DNA of 64,000 nucleotides from Kurthia senegalensis. GTDB lineage: Bacteria > Bacillota > Bacilli > Bacillales_A > Planococcaceae. This document shows positions 35,991-45,103 of this stretch, one piece after another (position 1 is the stretch's first letter; each line of letters starts with the position of its first letter). A program made the position numbers and the translations under genes. A model generated the notes under the pieces. The model saw only the letters and a list, made by a program, of their open reading frames with translations, was not told where the DNA came from and ran no database searches. Where the stretch lies: contig NZ_HE611067.1 in NCBI RefSeq assembly GCF_000285595.1, positions 142,444 to 206,443 on the forward strand, given 5' to 3'.

Positions 35991-36854
35991 ATCGATGGCA
36001 AACGTTTCAAGTAAGGTCGTCACGAACGTTCGCGTCGCAATCGGCAAAATATTAAAATCTTTGTACGCAATGTACAGTTGGCGATATGCTTCTGGCTGTA
36101 GCGGCCGCGTCGTAATCTCATACGGACATCTTTCCAACATGAGTGATGGCATAATCGCAATGCCTAATTGTTGTTCAATTAATGCCATTGCCGCAAAATC
36201 TTCCTCTACGATGTAATGGCGATTCGGGTGAATCGATGCCGCTTCAAACAGTGCCAGTGCATGGTTGGATTCCCCTTCATCAATAACGATGAGCGGTTCT
36301 TTAGCGACCATTTCGAGCGTCAGCCTGTCCTCATTTGCTAGTGCTGATTTTGGCGATAAAACCGCTAAAAGTGGATCTTCACTTAAAAAATGTTTCGTTA
36401 AACGCGCATTCGCTTTTTCATTGACGAAGCCAAAATCGATACTCCCTTCTTCAATCCACTGCTCAATATCTGTATATTCTCCTTGGCGAATTTCAAATTG
36501 AACAGCCGGATAAAGTTGTTTAAATTGTTTAATGACTTTCGGCAACATATTGCATGCGACACTCGACAACGCACCTATTTTCACAAGTCCCGTATCTAAG
36601 CCTTCCATCTCCGCTTTTTTCTTCCGTAATTCCCGTTCGGCATAGCTAATATTTTGAATGTACGGCAAAAATTGCTCCCCATCTGGCGTTAAAGAAATGC
36701 CTTTTCTTGAACGAATGACGAGCTGCGTTTCTAGTTGTTGTTCTAACGTTTGAACGATTTGGCTAACCGCTGATTGCGTGTAACCGAGTTGCTTCGCTGC
36801 CTCTGTAAATGTCCCGACTTCGACAATTTTTAAAAATGCTTCGTACGCATTCAT
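35988..36854 (-). CDS. LysR family transcriptional regulator
   Basis: A 288-residue LysR protein. The winged HTH occupies residues 1-60 (FTEAAKQLGYTQSAVSQIVQ) followed by the linker helix and a two-lobed effector domain. I place the start at 36854 (MNAYEAFLKIV); the open frame extends 24 codons farther but covers the promoter. It is divergent from an EamA transporter, which it probably activates, through the shared inverted repeat at 36888-36919. Confidence 0.87.
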   Translation of the reverse strand: MNAYEAFLKIVEVGTFTEAAKQLGYTQSAVSQIVQTLEQQLETQLVIRSRKGISLTPDGEQFLPYIQNISYAERELRKKKAEMEGLDTGLVKIGALSSVACNMLPKVIKQFKQLYPAVQFEIRQGEYTDIEQWIEEGSIDFGFVNEKANARLTKHFLSEDPLLAVLSPKSALANEDRLTLEMVAKEPLIVIDEGESNHALALFEAASIHPNRHYIVEEDFAAMALIEQQLGIAIMPSLMLERCPYEITTRPLQPEAYRQLYIAYKDFNILPIATRTFVTTLLETFAID

Positions 36855-36887
36855 TTGCTCACTCTTTTCCATCAGTTTTGCTAATAG

Positions 36888-36919
36888 TTCTATTATAAAC
36901 ATTTGTTTTATTAATAGAA
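36888..36919. promoter_or_regulatory. candidate LysR operator
   Basis: TTCTATTA (36888-36895) and TAATAGAA (36912-36919) are perfect inverted arms separated by 16 bases in the divergent LysR/EamA region. A further CTAATAG lies at 36881. Confidence 0.5.
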
Positions 36920-36968
36920 ATGACAATGCTAAAATAATGTAGATTTAAGAGAGAGGAAATACATAAAC

Positions 36969-37850
36969 ATGAGTCACACACGCGCAAATTTTTTATTAAT
37001 TACGATTGCAATCGCTTGGGGGAGTTCTTATATTTTCATGAAGCTCGGTCTTGCTTCGATGAATAGTTCGTCGATTATTGCCTTTCGTTTTGGCATTGCT
37101 TTTGTCGTTATGTTTGCATTATTCTTTAAGAAAATGATCCATACGTCGAAAGAAACGTTGTACGCAAGTGCGATTTTAGCACTGCCTATGTACGGCGTCT
37201 TTATTTTTTTATTAAACGGTATGCAAACGACGAGCGTTTCTGCCGCTAGTTTTTTAACGAGTACGACCGTTATTTTCGTCCCGCTCATTCAAGCGATAAT
37301 TACGAAAAAAGTTCCTTCTCGTAAAACGATGCTAAGTTTAGCCATCGTCGTTGCCGGCTTGGCACTCTTGACGATTGGCGATGACTTCGGATTATCAACT
37401 GGTGCCATTTTATGCATACTTTGCGCCATTTGTAACGGCATTTATTTAGTTTGGACGAACCGCTTCGCTAAAAAAGTTCAACCGCTCCAACTCGGTGTTT
37501 ACCAACTTGGTTTCACTGCTTGTTATGCGTGTTTTGGCTTTCTTTTTGAAGGACCGACTATCCCTGCGACATTCAATGAATGGACAGCTATTTTAGGTAT
37601 GGCGATTCTTTGCTCTGCCTATGGGTATGTCATGCAACCGATTGCTCAAAAGTTCACTTCAGCAGAAGAAGCCGGTTTCATCTTCTCGCTTGAACCGGTG
37701 TTTGCCGTTATTTTCGCATTTATCGTCTTCCACGAGTGGATGTCTGGCATTGCGCTAACTGGTGCGTTTTTGATTTTGACCGGTGTCCTCGCTGCGAATT
37801 ATATGCCTAAAAATAAAATGCTCCTCAAAAAACAAATTCCGATGAAATAA
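36969..37850 (+). CDS. DMT/EamA family transporter
   Basis: A 293-residue protein with ten membrane segments in two EamA repeats (AIAWGSSYIFMKLGL near 14; then LCAICNGIYLVWTNRFAKK and SLEPVFAVIFAFIVFHEW in the second). Such carriers usually export amino acids or metabolites. It is divergent from a LysR regulator. Substrate unknown. GAGAGG precedes the start at 36957-ish spacing. Confidence 0.85.
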   Translation: MSHTRANFLLITIAIAWGSSYIFMKLGLASMNSSSIIAFRFGIAFVVMFALFFKKMIHTSKETLYASAILALPMYGVFIFLLNGMQTTSVSAASFLTSTTVIFVPLIQAIITKKVPSRKTMLSLAIVVAGLALLTIGDDFGLSTGAILCILCAICNGIYLVWTNRFAKKVQPLQLGVYQLGFTACYACFGFLFEGPTIPATFNEWTAILGMAILCSAYGYVMQPIAQKFTSAEEAGFIFSLEPVFAVIFAFIVFHEWMSGIALTGAFLILTGVLAANYMPKNKMLLKKQIPMK

Positions 37851-37865
37851 ATGATTCACCCTTAT

Positions 37866-37905
37866 AAAAATCCCGTACGCAAATGAATCGCGTACGGGAT
37901 TTTGT
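37866..37905. terminator. bidirectional terminator
   Basis: AAATCCCGTACGC/GCGTACGGGATTT hairpin between convergent genes. Confidence 0.87.
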
Positions 37906-37908
37906 ACA

Positions 37909-39657
37909 TTATTCGATAATCTCCATGAGTAAATCGAGCAGTCGTTCTTCCTTTTCTTTCACGAGCTCGGCTTCTCCTTCTTGAATGACGCGCTCCAAAT
38001 GTTGAATTGCTTCGTCAATTTGAATCGCTTGTTGTGGTTCTGCATGACGACGGATTTTTTTCGCACGGCGAATCGTCGCCTTCATTTCCGTCGCGAGTTT
38101 CGATTTCTCCCAGTCTTCAAACAGGGTTAACTTCGCTTCTTTTACTTGGCGATTCGACATAATGCCACGCTGCACGTCTAACGCTTGTGTAATTTTGCGC
38201 CCCGTACTTAAAATCGTCGCTTCAATTTGAATGAGTCCATTCACGTCGTAATGGAACGCAATTTCTACTTTTTCAGCACCTGCCACATTTTTCGGAATAC
38301 CGTCCACGATAATCGGTTCGTCGGTAATTTTCAAGTCATCTCGCACACGCTCATCTTCATCGTCGCCTTGGTATACACCAATATCAATCGTCTCTTGATT
38401 ATCGTTCACCGTATGATATATTTTTTTCGCTACGGCGGGAAGCGGTTCGTTTCGATGGATTAAAATATCAAAATGACCCGATTCTCTCTTTCCTTTCACG
38501 ACGCGCAAAATGTCCGTGCCGAGCGTGTACGGACATACGTCGATGACCATTAAACTCGTTTCATCTGTGAAAGCTTCATTGTTCATCTCGCCTTGTACAG
38601 CAGCACCTAATGCTACTGCCTCATCTGGGTTAATGTCTTTTTTAGCCGTCTTTTGGAATTTATGTTCTACGAGTTGCTGCACGAGTGGAATCCGTGTCGC
38701 TCCACCAATTAAAATCACATCATCAATTTGGCTTACGCTAAGTCCCGCATCTACAATCACTTTGTCCGTATGAGCAAGTGTCATGCGAATAGAAGAACCG
38801 ATTAAATCATCAAATTCATCACGCGTAATCGTATAGTCGAGTGAAATAGGTTGCCCTTCATAAACAGCTAAAAACGGTAAATGAAACGTCGCAGTTTGTG
38901 CACTAGACAGCGTTTTTTTAACGTTTTCCGCTTCGAGCTTCACACGGGCATGGCGCTGCGTTATTTCGACTTCTTCGCCGAAACTAAACAGAGGGACTTC
39001 GTATTGATCGGCAAACTGTTCTGCTAACCAATCGACGAGTAAACGGTCAAAGTCCATTCCACCTAAATGATTGTCTCCTGCACTTGCCTTCACTTCGATT
39101 TGTGCTCCGTCTAGTCGTACGACACTCACATCAAACGTGCCGCCGCCTAAATCGTACACGACGATATTTTTTTCGTCACCTTGATGCTCATAACCGTACG
39201 CAATGGCCGCAGCCGTCGGTTCATTTAAAATGCGCTCTACTTTTAAGCCTGCAATTTCACCTGCAATTTTCGTCGCTTTTCGCTGCGCATCCGAAAAATA
39301 AGCTGGGACGGTAATGACCGCTTCTGTCACTTTTTCTCCGAGAAAATCTTCTGCCGATTGCTTTAAATATTTTAAAAAATGCGCAGATATTTCTTCTGGT
39401 AAGTATGAAGACTCCCCTATGTGAATGGCTTCTGCATTGCCCATTTTCCGCTTCACTTCTAACACCGTTTGTTCTGGTAAAGAAGCATACTGATTTTTCG
39501 CTACGCTGCCAACGACGAGTTCCCCACTCACGTTCCGTTGAAAAACAGATGGCGTCGTTCTTTCTCCTCTCGCATTCACGATGATTTCAGGCTGCCCATT
39601 TTTCACGTAAGCCATCGCCGAATTCGTCGTTCCTAAATCAATCCCTAAAATTGTCAT
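37909..39657 (-). CDS. short Hsp70 chaperone (HscC/DnaK-like)
   Basis: A 582-residue Hsp70. ATPase motifs are intact: GIDLGTTNSAMAY (phosphate 1), NEPTAAAIAYGY, DLGGGTFDVS (phosphate 2) and ILIGGATRIPLVQ. The substrate-binding part (about 380-500) is followed by a short helical lid, and the usual flexible tail is missing, as in HscC. It is the second gene of an operon with a GrpE-like protein 13 bases upstream. This is a dedicated chaperone rather than housekeeping DnaK. No J-protein gene and no CIRCE site are seen nearby. Confidence 0.87.
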   Translation of the reverse strand: MTILGIDLGTTNSAMAYVKNGQPEIIVNARGERTTPSVFQRNVSGELVVGSVAKNQYASLPEQTVLEVKRKMGNAEAIHIGESSYLPEEISAHFLKYLKQSAEDFLGEKVTEAVITVPAYFSDAQRKATKIAGEIAGLKVERILNEPTAAAIAYGYEHQGDEKNIVVYDLGGGTFDVSVVRLDGAQIEVKASAGDNHLGGMDFDRLLVDWLAEQFADQYEVPLFSFGEEVEITQRHARVKLEAENVKKTLSSAQTATFHLPFLAVYEGQPISLDYTITRDEFDDLIGSSIRMTLAHTDKVIVDAGLSVSQIDDVILIGGATRIPLVQQLVEHKFQKTAKKDINPDEAVALGAAVQGEMNNEAFTDETSLMVIDVCPYTLGTDILRVVKGKRESGHFDILIHRNEPLPAVAKKIYHTVNDNQETIDIGVYQGDDEDERVRDDLKITDEPIIVDGIPKNVAGAEKVEIAFHYDVNGLIQIEATILSTGRKITQALDVQRGIMSNRQVKEAKLTLFEDWEKSKLATEMKATIRRAKKIRRHAEPQQAIQIDEAIQHLERVIQEGEAELVKEKEERLLDLLMEIIE

Positions 39658-39670
39658 GCCATTCCCTCCA

Positions 39671-40426
39671 TCACATCACTGTCATCACTTTCGATTCCCT
39701 TAAAACTTCTTGTGTTTCTTCTATATAATAACCACGTTCATACACTTTGCAGACGTGGTGTTGTTCAACATTTTGTGCATAGCTTGCAGGCAATGAGCCG
39801 ATGCTAATCATCCGTTCTCCGTCGAGCTTTTGTCCGAGCGCGCGGATTTCAAAAATTCCGAAGTGGGCGAGTTGATTGACGAGTTGCGAAATGATTAGTT
39901 GCAATTGCTCCTCGATTACTTGTTGCATCGTCGCTTTTCGTAAACTTTCGGCAAAATAATCAAATTGGTCAATGAGCTGAATCGGTTTCGTACTATAATA
40001 AAAAATTTGTTGCTTATAAGCACGTTCAGAAAAAGGCTCATTGGCAAGTTTCGCAATACGTCGAAGCGGCTCTCGTAACGGAGCGAGTTCATTTTTTCGC
40101 ATAACGTATAAAAAGCGCTGATGCTCTCTTTGTAGCGTATTCACTATTGCTAACGAAGCGCCTTCTGCTCGCAGTGTGCGAAGAAGTTGAATGTATTTTT
40201 CATCGTCATAGTCCGCTACTTGATCTAATTGCTGCACTTTTTTTCGCAATAATTGAAAAGCGTCTAACCAAATCGTCTGCTGCTCATCTTCAAAGCTATA
40301 CGTGAGCCATTGTTCAATGAGTTGTAGTACGTCTTTCGCATAGCCACAAAACACCATCGTCGCATGACGCAATCGGTCTTCCAACATCCATATACGATAT
40401 TGAATGAGACATTGCTTAACGTCCAT
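39671..40426 (-). CDS. GrpE-like nucleotide-exchange partner of the adjacent Hsp70
   Basis: A 251-residue protein of otherwise unknown family. Its last ~90 residues read like the GrpE beta-wing domain (NQLAHFGIFEIRALGQKLDG, then QHHVCKVYERGYYIEETQEV, then a final RESKVMTVM strand). The N-terminal ~150 residues are helical. Placement 13 bases before the Hsp70 gene supports an exchange-factor role. The match is by eye and remote. Start 40426 rather than 40444 because the latter ATG lies in the GGAGGG site. Confidence 0.6.
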   Translation of the reverse strand: MDVKQCLIQYRIWMLEDRLRHATMVFCGYAKDVLQLIEQWLTYSFEDEQQTIWLDAFQLLRKKVQQLDQVADYDDEKYIQLLRTLRAEGASLAIVNTLQREHQRFLYVMRKNELAPLREPLRRIAKLANEPFSERAYKQQIFYYSTKPIQLIDQFDYFAESLRKATMQQVIEEQLQLIISQLVNQLAHFGIFEIRALGQKLDGERMISIGSLPASYAQNVEQHHVCKVYERGYYIEETQEVLRESKVMTVM

Positions 40427-40503
40427 CGCTCCGAATCCCTCCATTCCTTTACATGTATCCGTTCTCGAATTTTTACAAACATTTACTATTTAAAGATTTA
40501 TTT

Positions 40504-40521
40504 GAACTATTCAAATAGTTC
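40504..40521. promoter_or_regulatory. inverted repeat between Hsp70 operon and dinB
   Basis: GAACTATT-CA-AATAGTTC, perfect 8-base arms around two bases, in the divergent region. It is unlike CIRCE (TTAGCACTC-N9-GAGTGCTAA). Candidate operator for either operon. Confidence 0.5.
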
Positions 40522-40649
40522 TTTACTCATAACTAGTATAGCATGGAAAATTTTTCACGTGTTCGAATCTGATTATTTGTTGCTTCATTCGTGTCTATTC
40601 TATTACACTAGGAAAGGATGAAAATGATCATGTAATTGGAGGAATATAT

Positions 40650-41126
40650 ATGTATCGCCAAATAGAAGATTTTAAACAAGACTGGACACAAGCAATGAAA
40701 GGAACAATGCTTGCGTTTGAAGCATTAACAGATGAAAAATTAGACTTTTCAATCGTAGAAGGTCACAACAGCTTAGGTTGGCTTGCTTGGCACTTAACGA
40801 ATGCACCGATGTTTTTCGTTCATCAAGCAGCGCAAATGCCACTCGTACCTGTTGGTGATCCAAAAGTTGTACCGACAGAAGCAGCGATTATCGTAGAAGG
40901 CTACAAAAATATCGCCAACCAAATTTTACAAGCCGCTGACAAACTAACAGATGAAGATTTACTTGAAGAAGTACCATTCATCCAAGGAACAGCGAAACGT
41001 GGTGCGATTTTACGCGCGGTAATCGACCACCAAACACACCATAGAGGACAAATGACGGTCTTATTACGTCAAGCAGGTTTAACGGTTCCTCCAGTAATGG
41101 GTCCAACGAAAGAAATGAGTAAATAA
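40650..41126 (+). CDS. DinB family metal-dependent protein
   Basis: A 158-residue four-helix DinB/YfiT-like protein. Metal ligands are the histidine in LAWHLTNAP near 48 and the pair in DHQTHHRGQM near 126-135. Members include thiol-dependent S-transferases (bacillithiol transferases) and stress-induced proteins of unknown reaction. TTGGAGG precedes the ATG. It is monocistronic and bounded downstream by the IS remnant. Confidence 0.85.
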   Translation: MYRQIEDFKQDWTQAMKGTMLAFEALTDEKLDFSIVEGHNSLGWLAWHLTNAPMFFVHQAAQMPLVPVGDPKVVPTEAAIIVEGYKNIANQILQAADKLTDEDLLEEVPFIQGTAKRGAILRAVIDHQTHHRGQMTVLLRQAGLTVPPVMGPTKEMSK

Positions 41127-41154
41127 AGAAAAAGACATTTCTTTTAAGCCGAAT

Positions 41155-41515
41155 TTAACGGACGCTTTCCTGGGGCATGAGCAGAAGACTCCGTAAAATT
41201 CTTATTGAACCATCTTTTTCCGGTATTGTACTGGAGGAAGGTGGTTTTACTTTGCCGAAATGATATTGTTTACCGATTGGTTGTAAATGATATCACTTCA
41301 CCTACTAATAAAGTTGACTGTCATTCTTAATTCCACATACGTTTATCATTTCTTTCACTGGCACTTGTGTCAACTTCATCTTCATCACTTTCCTTTTTGT
41401 TTCGTATGAATATACTTGTTTTTTACTTATCAAAAAACACTTCCAAAGATTTGATCCCTTTGAAAGTGTTTTTTTCTTTTTATATTGTCTCAGATTTTTA
41501 CGTCCGTTCCATTTG
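41155..41515. mobile_element. IS3-family remnant C (both ends, centre deleted)
   Basis: The element is bounded by AACGGACG and CGTCCGTT. On the minus strand, near 41305-41400 it encodes MKMKLTQVPVKEMINVCGIKN, like the start of an IS3 OrfA (KMKAVEMRL...), and near 41200-41240 it encodes PPVQYRKKMVQ and a stop, the end of OrfB. Only about 360 bases remain of an element that should be about 1.3-1.5 kb, so the centre was deleted. A hairpin (AACACTTCCAAAG...CTTTGAAAGTGTT) lies at 41446-41475. It is not able to transpose on its own. Confidence 0.65.
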
Positions 41516-41556
41516 AATAAAATCATACCTGTCTTTTTTATACAACCATCCATTGT

Positions 41557-41871
41557 TTACGTATTTCTGATCAATGCGTGTACAAGCTTTTCTGGTAAGT
41601 ATTTTTCTAATATAACCGCAATAAGGCAAAATCCAATAAAACTATAAACGAACCATACTAAAATTCTCGTTAAATTGTTTGCCGCTAATAAACAAATGCC
41701 ATAGTCAAGGAAATGATACCCGATGACCATTATGCTAAATAATATACTCGATAATGCTAATGCTATAAAGCGTTCTTTCCACGTTAGTTGCTGAATAGTT
41801 GTTCGTTTCCGAATACAAACTACTGCAATACATATGCCAATAAAGGCAATTAAAATACTCGTCAAATGCAT
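41557..41871 (-). CDS. hypothetical membrane protein, 104 residues
   Basis: Three hydrophobic segments (LTSILIAFIGICIAVVCI, FIALALSSILFSIMVIGY, LVWFVYSFIGFCLIAVIL). AGGAGGG precedes the ATG at good spacing, which supports a real gene. No domain recognised. It lies beside IS remnant C and shares no operon with neighbours. Function unknown. Confidence 0.65.
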   Translation of the reverse strand: MHLTSILIAFIGICIAVVCIRKRTTIQQLTWKERFIALALSSILFSIMVIGYHFLDYGICLLAANNLTRILVWFVYSFIGFCLIAVILEKYLPEKLVHALIRNT

Positions 41872-42049
41872 GCGTAATCCCTCCTACGCTACATGTTTCT
41901 ACAAAAGCTTTCACCTTCACTATAAATCGAAAAAAGGAGAAAATCCAAGGATACGACTTCTTTTTAACAAACTTTTACAAACGTATTTTTCATCAATCAT
42001 GAAAATGAAAATAAAGTACTCGTATTTCACACTACTTATTTTACAGAAA

Positions 42050-42095
42050 AAAACACTTTCAACGCCTTTTTCATCGTTAAAAGTGTTTATTCTAA
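42050..42095 (-). terminator. terminator of the P5C dehydrogenase gene
   Basis: Stem AACACTTTCAACG/CGTTAAAAGTGTT with one mismatch and a T run on the minus strand. Confidence 0.8.
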
Positions 42096-42137
42096 TGAAT
42101 TCAAACGACCGAAAAAATACGGTGTTTCTTCTATTAT

Positions 42138-43706
42138 TTATACTAACGCTTTTGAAATTGATTTTGATTGTAAATGTAAGCCGATAAAGTCTGGGCCACC
42201 TGCTTTTGAACACGTACCAGACATGTTGTAACCACCGAATGGTTGATAGCCGACAATCGCACCTGTACAGCCACGGTTAATGTATAAGTTGCCGACGAAG
42301 AAATCTTCTTTCGCACGCTCGATATGTTCGTCGTTCGTTGAAATGATTGCACCGGTTAAACCGTACTCTGTATTGTTTGCTACAGCAAGTGCTTCTTCAA
42401 ATGTAGTCGCTTTTGAAAAGGCAACGATTGGACCAAAAATCTCTTCTTGCATCAGGCGCGCTTTCGGTGCAACGTCTGCGACGACAGTCGGTTGAACGAA
42501 GTATCCTGTCGAATCGTCTGCCTCCCCACCTACAACAATGCGTCCTTCTTCTTTTGCTACATCGAAGTAGCTCGTTACTTTAGCAAATGCTTTGTCGTCA
42601 ATAACAGTTGCCATAAACGTATCGCCATTTTGTGGGTCACCCACTTGAAGTTCTTTCGTCAATTGCACGACGCGTTGTAGTACGTGATCGTACGCTTCAT
42701 CTCCAACGACAACGACACGAGAACAAGCCGAACATTTTTGACCTGAAAAACCGAAAGCAGATTTGACAATCGATTGTGCAGCTAATTCAAAATCAGCTTC
42801 TGAATCGACGACGATTGTATCTTTACCACCCATTTCAGCAATGACACGTTTAATCCAAATTTGTCCTTCGCTAATTTTTGATGCACGTTCGTTAATGCGT
42901 AACCCGACATCACGAGAACCTGTAAATGAAATGAAGCGTGTACGTGGATGGTCAACTAAGTAATCGCCCACTTCTGCGCCTGGTCCTGGTAAATAGTTTA
43001 CGACACCTTTCGGTAAGCCCGCTTCTTCTAAAATTTCCATGAATTTATACGCGATAACTGGCGTTGTAGACGCGGGTTTTAATACGACCGTATTCCCTGC
43101 GACAACAGCGGCAACTGTCGTACCTGCCATAATCGCAAATGGGAAGTTCCACGGTGAAATGACAACGCCGACACCGAGTGAACGATATTCAAATGTATTT
43201 TTTTCGCCGTTACGTGATTGCACCGGTTTACCATCTTTTAATTCCAGCATTTGACGTGCGTAATATTCCATAAAGTCGATTGCTTCCGCTGTGTCGCCAT
43301 CTGCTTCTGCCCATGGTTTTCCTGCTTCTAACGTCATCCAAGCAGACATTTCATGACGACGCTCTTTCGTAATAGCTGCCGCACGAAGTAAAATAGCTGC
43401 CCGTTCTTCTGCTGGTGTTTTACTCCACGTTGCAAACGTTGCATCTGCTGCTTGCATCGCTTTTTCAGCGAGTGCTTGATCTGCTTTTGAAACGTGTCCG
43501 ACTACTTCTGTTTTCTTTGCTGGATTGTAAGACGTTAAAAAAGTTTCCGTTTGTACTTTTTCACCGTTAATAATTAGTGGATATGTTTCGCCGAGTTGTG
43601 CGTTTACTTTCTCAAGCGCTTGTTCGTAAGCTTTGCGATTTTCCTCTACCGTAAAATCTGTTAAAGGTTCTGTTACGTATTTCGGTAATTGCGTCATATT
43701 CATCAT
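42138..43706 (-). CDS. putC: L-glutamate gamma-semialdehyde (P5C) dehydrogenase
   Basis: A 522-residue aldehyde dehydrogenase of the 1-pyrroline-5-carboxylate type. The catalytic cysteine is in [11 protein letters not shown] and the glutamate in EMGGKDTI; the NAD-binding PWNFPFAIM and FTGSRDVG segments are present. It oxidises glutamate semialdehyde to glutamate, the last step of proline and ornithine breakdown. The start at 43706 fits AAGGAGG. It lies downstream of proline dehydrogenase on the same strand, but an inverted-repeat element separates them. Confidence 0.92.
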   Translation of the reverse strand: MMNMTQLPKYVTEPLTDFTVEENRKAYEQALEKVNAQLGETYPLIINGEKVQTETFLTSYNPAKKTEVVGHVSKADQALAEKAMQAADATFATWSKTPAEERAAILLRAAAITKERRHEMSAWMTLEAGKPWAEADGDTAEAIDFMEYYARQMLELKDGKPVQSRNGEKNTFEYRSLGVGVVISPWNFPFAIMAGTTVAAVVAGNTVVLKPASTTPVIAYKFMEILEEAGLPKGVVNYLPGPGAEVGDYLVDHPRTRFISFTGSRDVGLRINERASKISEGQIWIKRVIAEMGGKDTIVVDSEADFELAAQSIVKSAFGFSGQKCSACSRVVVVGDEAYDHVLQRVVQLTKELQVGDPQNGDTFMATVIDDKAFAKVTSYFDVAKEEGRIVVGGEADDSTGYFVQPTVVADVAPKARLMQEEIFGPIVAFSKATTFEEALAVANNTEYGLTGAIISTNDEHIERAKEDFFVGNLYINRGCTGAIVGYQPFGGYNMSGTCSKAGGPDFIGLHLQSKSISKALV

Positions 43707-43860
43707 TATAAAATCCTCCTTCAAGTTAAAAAACAGAAGTGCCAAATATTTTTGCACCACTTGATTTATTAAATTAATTATAGTGCATAATTATTTCTTT
43801 TAGCAAGTTTTAAATTAGAAAATAAAAGTTTGTAGTAGCATATATTCGTTTTTACGACAA

Positions 43861-43998
43861 AAAAGAGACTGGGACAAAACACGTCATTTTCATTTTTTAG
43901 CGTTCGCAACGAAAAACCGGAACCGCACCACAGCGCGATTCCGGTTTTTCTTATGCTCATATGAGAGGTGATTTCTACACGTATGTCCCAGTCTCTTT
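43861..43998. repeat. inverted-repeat element GAGACTGGGACA
   Basis: AAAAGAGACTGGGACA (43861-43876) and TGTCCCAGTCTCTTT (43984-43998) are inverted ends of a 138-base element. Inside is a second hairpin, GAAAAACCGGAA/TTCCGGTTTTTC near 43913-43950. It lies between putB and putC. Similar GGGACA-ended elements are known in Firmicutes intergenic regions, from memory. Confidence 0.6.
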
Positions 43999-44010
43999 CA
44001 TTTATTTTCG

Positions 44011-44988
44011 TTATTTCTTCGTTAATCGTCCGAGAATGAACGCTGCTGCGGCTACGCCGATGACCGTATTTGTCTTTTTCGTAAACACTTGTTTCGTTAC
44101 GAGCTGAATATTTTGTGGTCGCTCTGCTAGGCGGCGCATAAAGTATCCGTACCAATCAGCACCGAACGGTACGTACGTCGTGAATTGATAGCCGTCTTTT
44201 GCGAGTTGTTGTTGCATGTCTGTACGGAATCCGTATAACATTTGGAATTCAAATTTGTCAGCCGGAATATTGTGCATCGCTACGAATTTTTGAATGTGTT
44301 GAATAATTTCATGGTCATGTGTTGCAACCGATGTAAACTTGCCGTTTAGTAAATGCGCTTCTAACAACGCAACAAATTGCTCATCGATTGCCGCTTTTGA
44401 CGTTAGGGCAACTTGTTCCGACTCTTTGTATGCCCCTTTTACGATACGTAAACGATACCCGCTATATTTTTCAAGCAATTGCGGCGCTTCATGCAAGTAG
44501 GCTTGAATCACGGTGCCTGCTGTATTTGGATAACGTTGTTCGATCGTTTCTAAAATCGCAAACGTCGCGTGCAAGCGCTCATAATTTTCTTGATCTAAAT
44601 TAATAAAAATACCGTATTGCGCTGCTTTTTCAGCAATTTCTAATACGTTTTCTAAACAAAAATCATAATCGATATCCAATCCTACTTGTGATGGTTTGAT
44701 TGAGATATGCGCTTTGACACCGCTTTCATGAATGGCATCTAACACGTCTAAAATTTTCATTTTCGCAGCAATTGCTTCTTCGCGTTCGTAAACGAATTCG
44801 CCAAGATGATCGACGGTCGCCTCGATTCCACGACTATTCAATTGACGAATCGTCTCCATCGTCTCCTCAATATTCGTCCCTGCAACGACCAATTTTGCAC
44901 CGAGTTGTAGTCCGTAATTTTGTGCAGCACGATTTAACGTGCGATTATTTGAAAGCGATAAAAAAACATTTTTTAATACATCAGCCAT
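44011..44988 (-). CDS. putB: proline dehydrogenase
   Basis: A 325-residue FAD enzyme of the proline dehydrogenase family. The substrate/FAD region is visible in HISIKPSQVGLDIDY, FINLDQENYERLHAT, YRLRIVKGAYKE (with the RIVKGAY signature), and VPFGADWYGYFMRRLAERP (YxxRRLxER). It oxidises proline to P5C, passing electrons to the membrane quinone pool. Partner enzyme is the downstream P5C dehydrogenase. A membrane-proximal hydrophobic tail (VIGVAAAAFILGRL) is unusual but seen in some Bacillales. Confidence 0.9.
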   Translation of the reverse strand: MADVLKNVFLSLSNNRTLNRAAQNYGLQLGAKLVVAGTNIEETMETIRQLNSRGIEATVDHLGEFVYEREEAIAAKMKILDVLDAIHESGVKAHISIKPSQVGLDIDYDFCLENVLEIAEKAAQYGIFINLDQENYERLHATFAILETIEQRYPNTAGTVIQAYLHEAPQLLEKYSGYRLRIVKGAYKESEQVALTSKAAIDEQFVALLEAHLLNGKFTSVATHDHEIIQHIQKFVAMHNIPADKFEFQMLYGFRTDMQQQLAKDGYQFTTYVPFGADWYGYFMRRLAERPQNIQLVTKQVFTKKTNTVIGVAAAAFILGRLTKK

Positions 44989-45055
44989 GTTCCAAACCTC
45001 CTTGCGTTATTGATTTGAAGCGTATAGCATTTTTTTACACTTTGCAACAAAAAAA

Positions 45056-45088
45056 TAAAGGCGATTTTCGAAAGAAATCGCCTTTATT
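45056..45088 (-). terminator. terminator of the CoA-disulfide reductase gene
   Basis: AAAGGCGATTT/AAATCGCCTTT hairpin with T run on the minus strand. Confidence 0.85.
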
Positions 45089-45103
45089 ACCCCAGTAGGT
45101 ATA

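Noticed and set aside
41305-41553. 82-residue minus-strand protein
   Set aside because: It is the leftover start of an IS3 OrfA running into flanking DNA, not an independent gene.
45088-45101. Third TACC-N6-GGTA copy like the CsoR/CstR operator
   Set aside because: It lies between the cdr stop codon and its terminator, not at a promoter, and is shorter than sites 1 and 2; chance is the simpler view.
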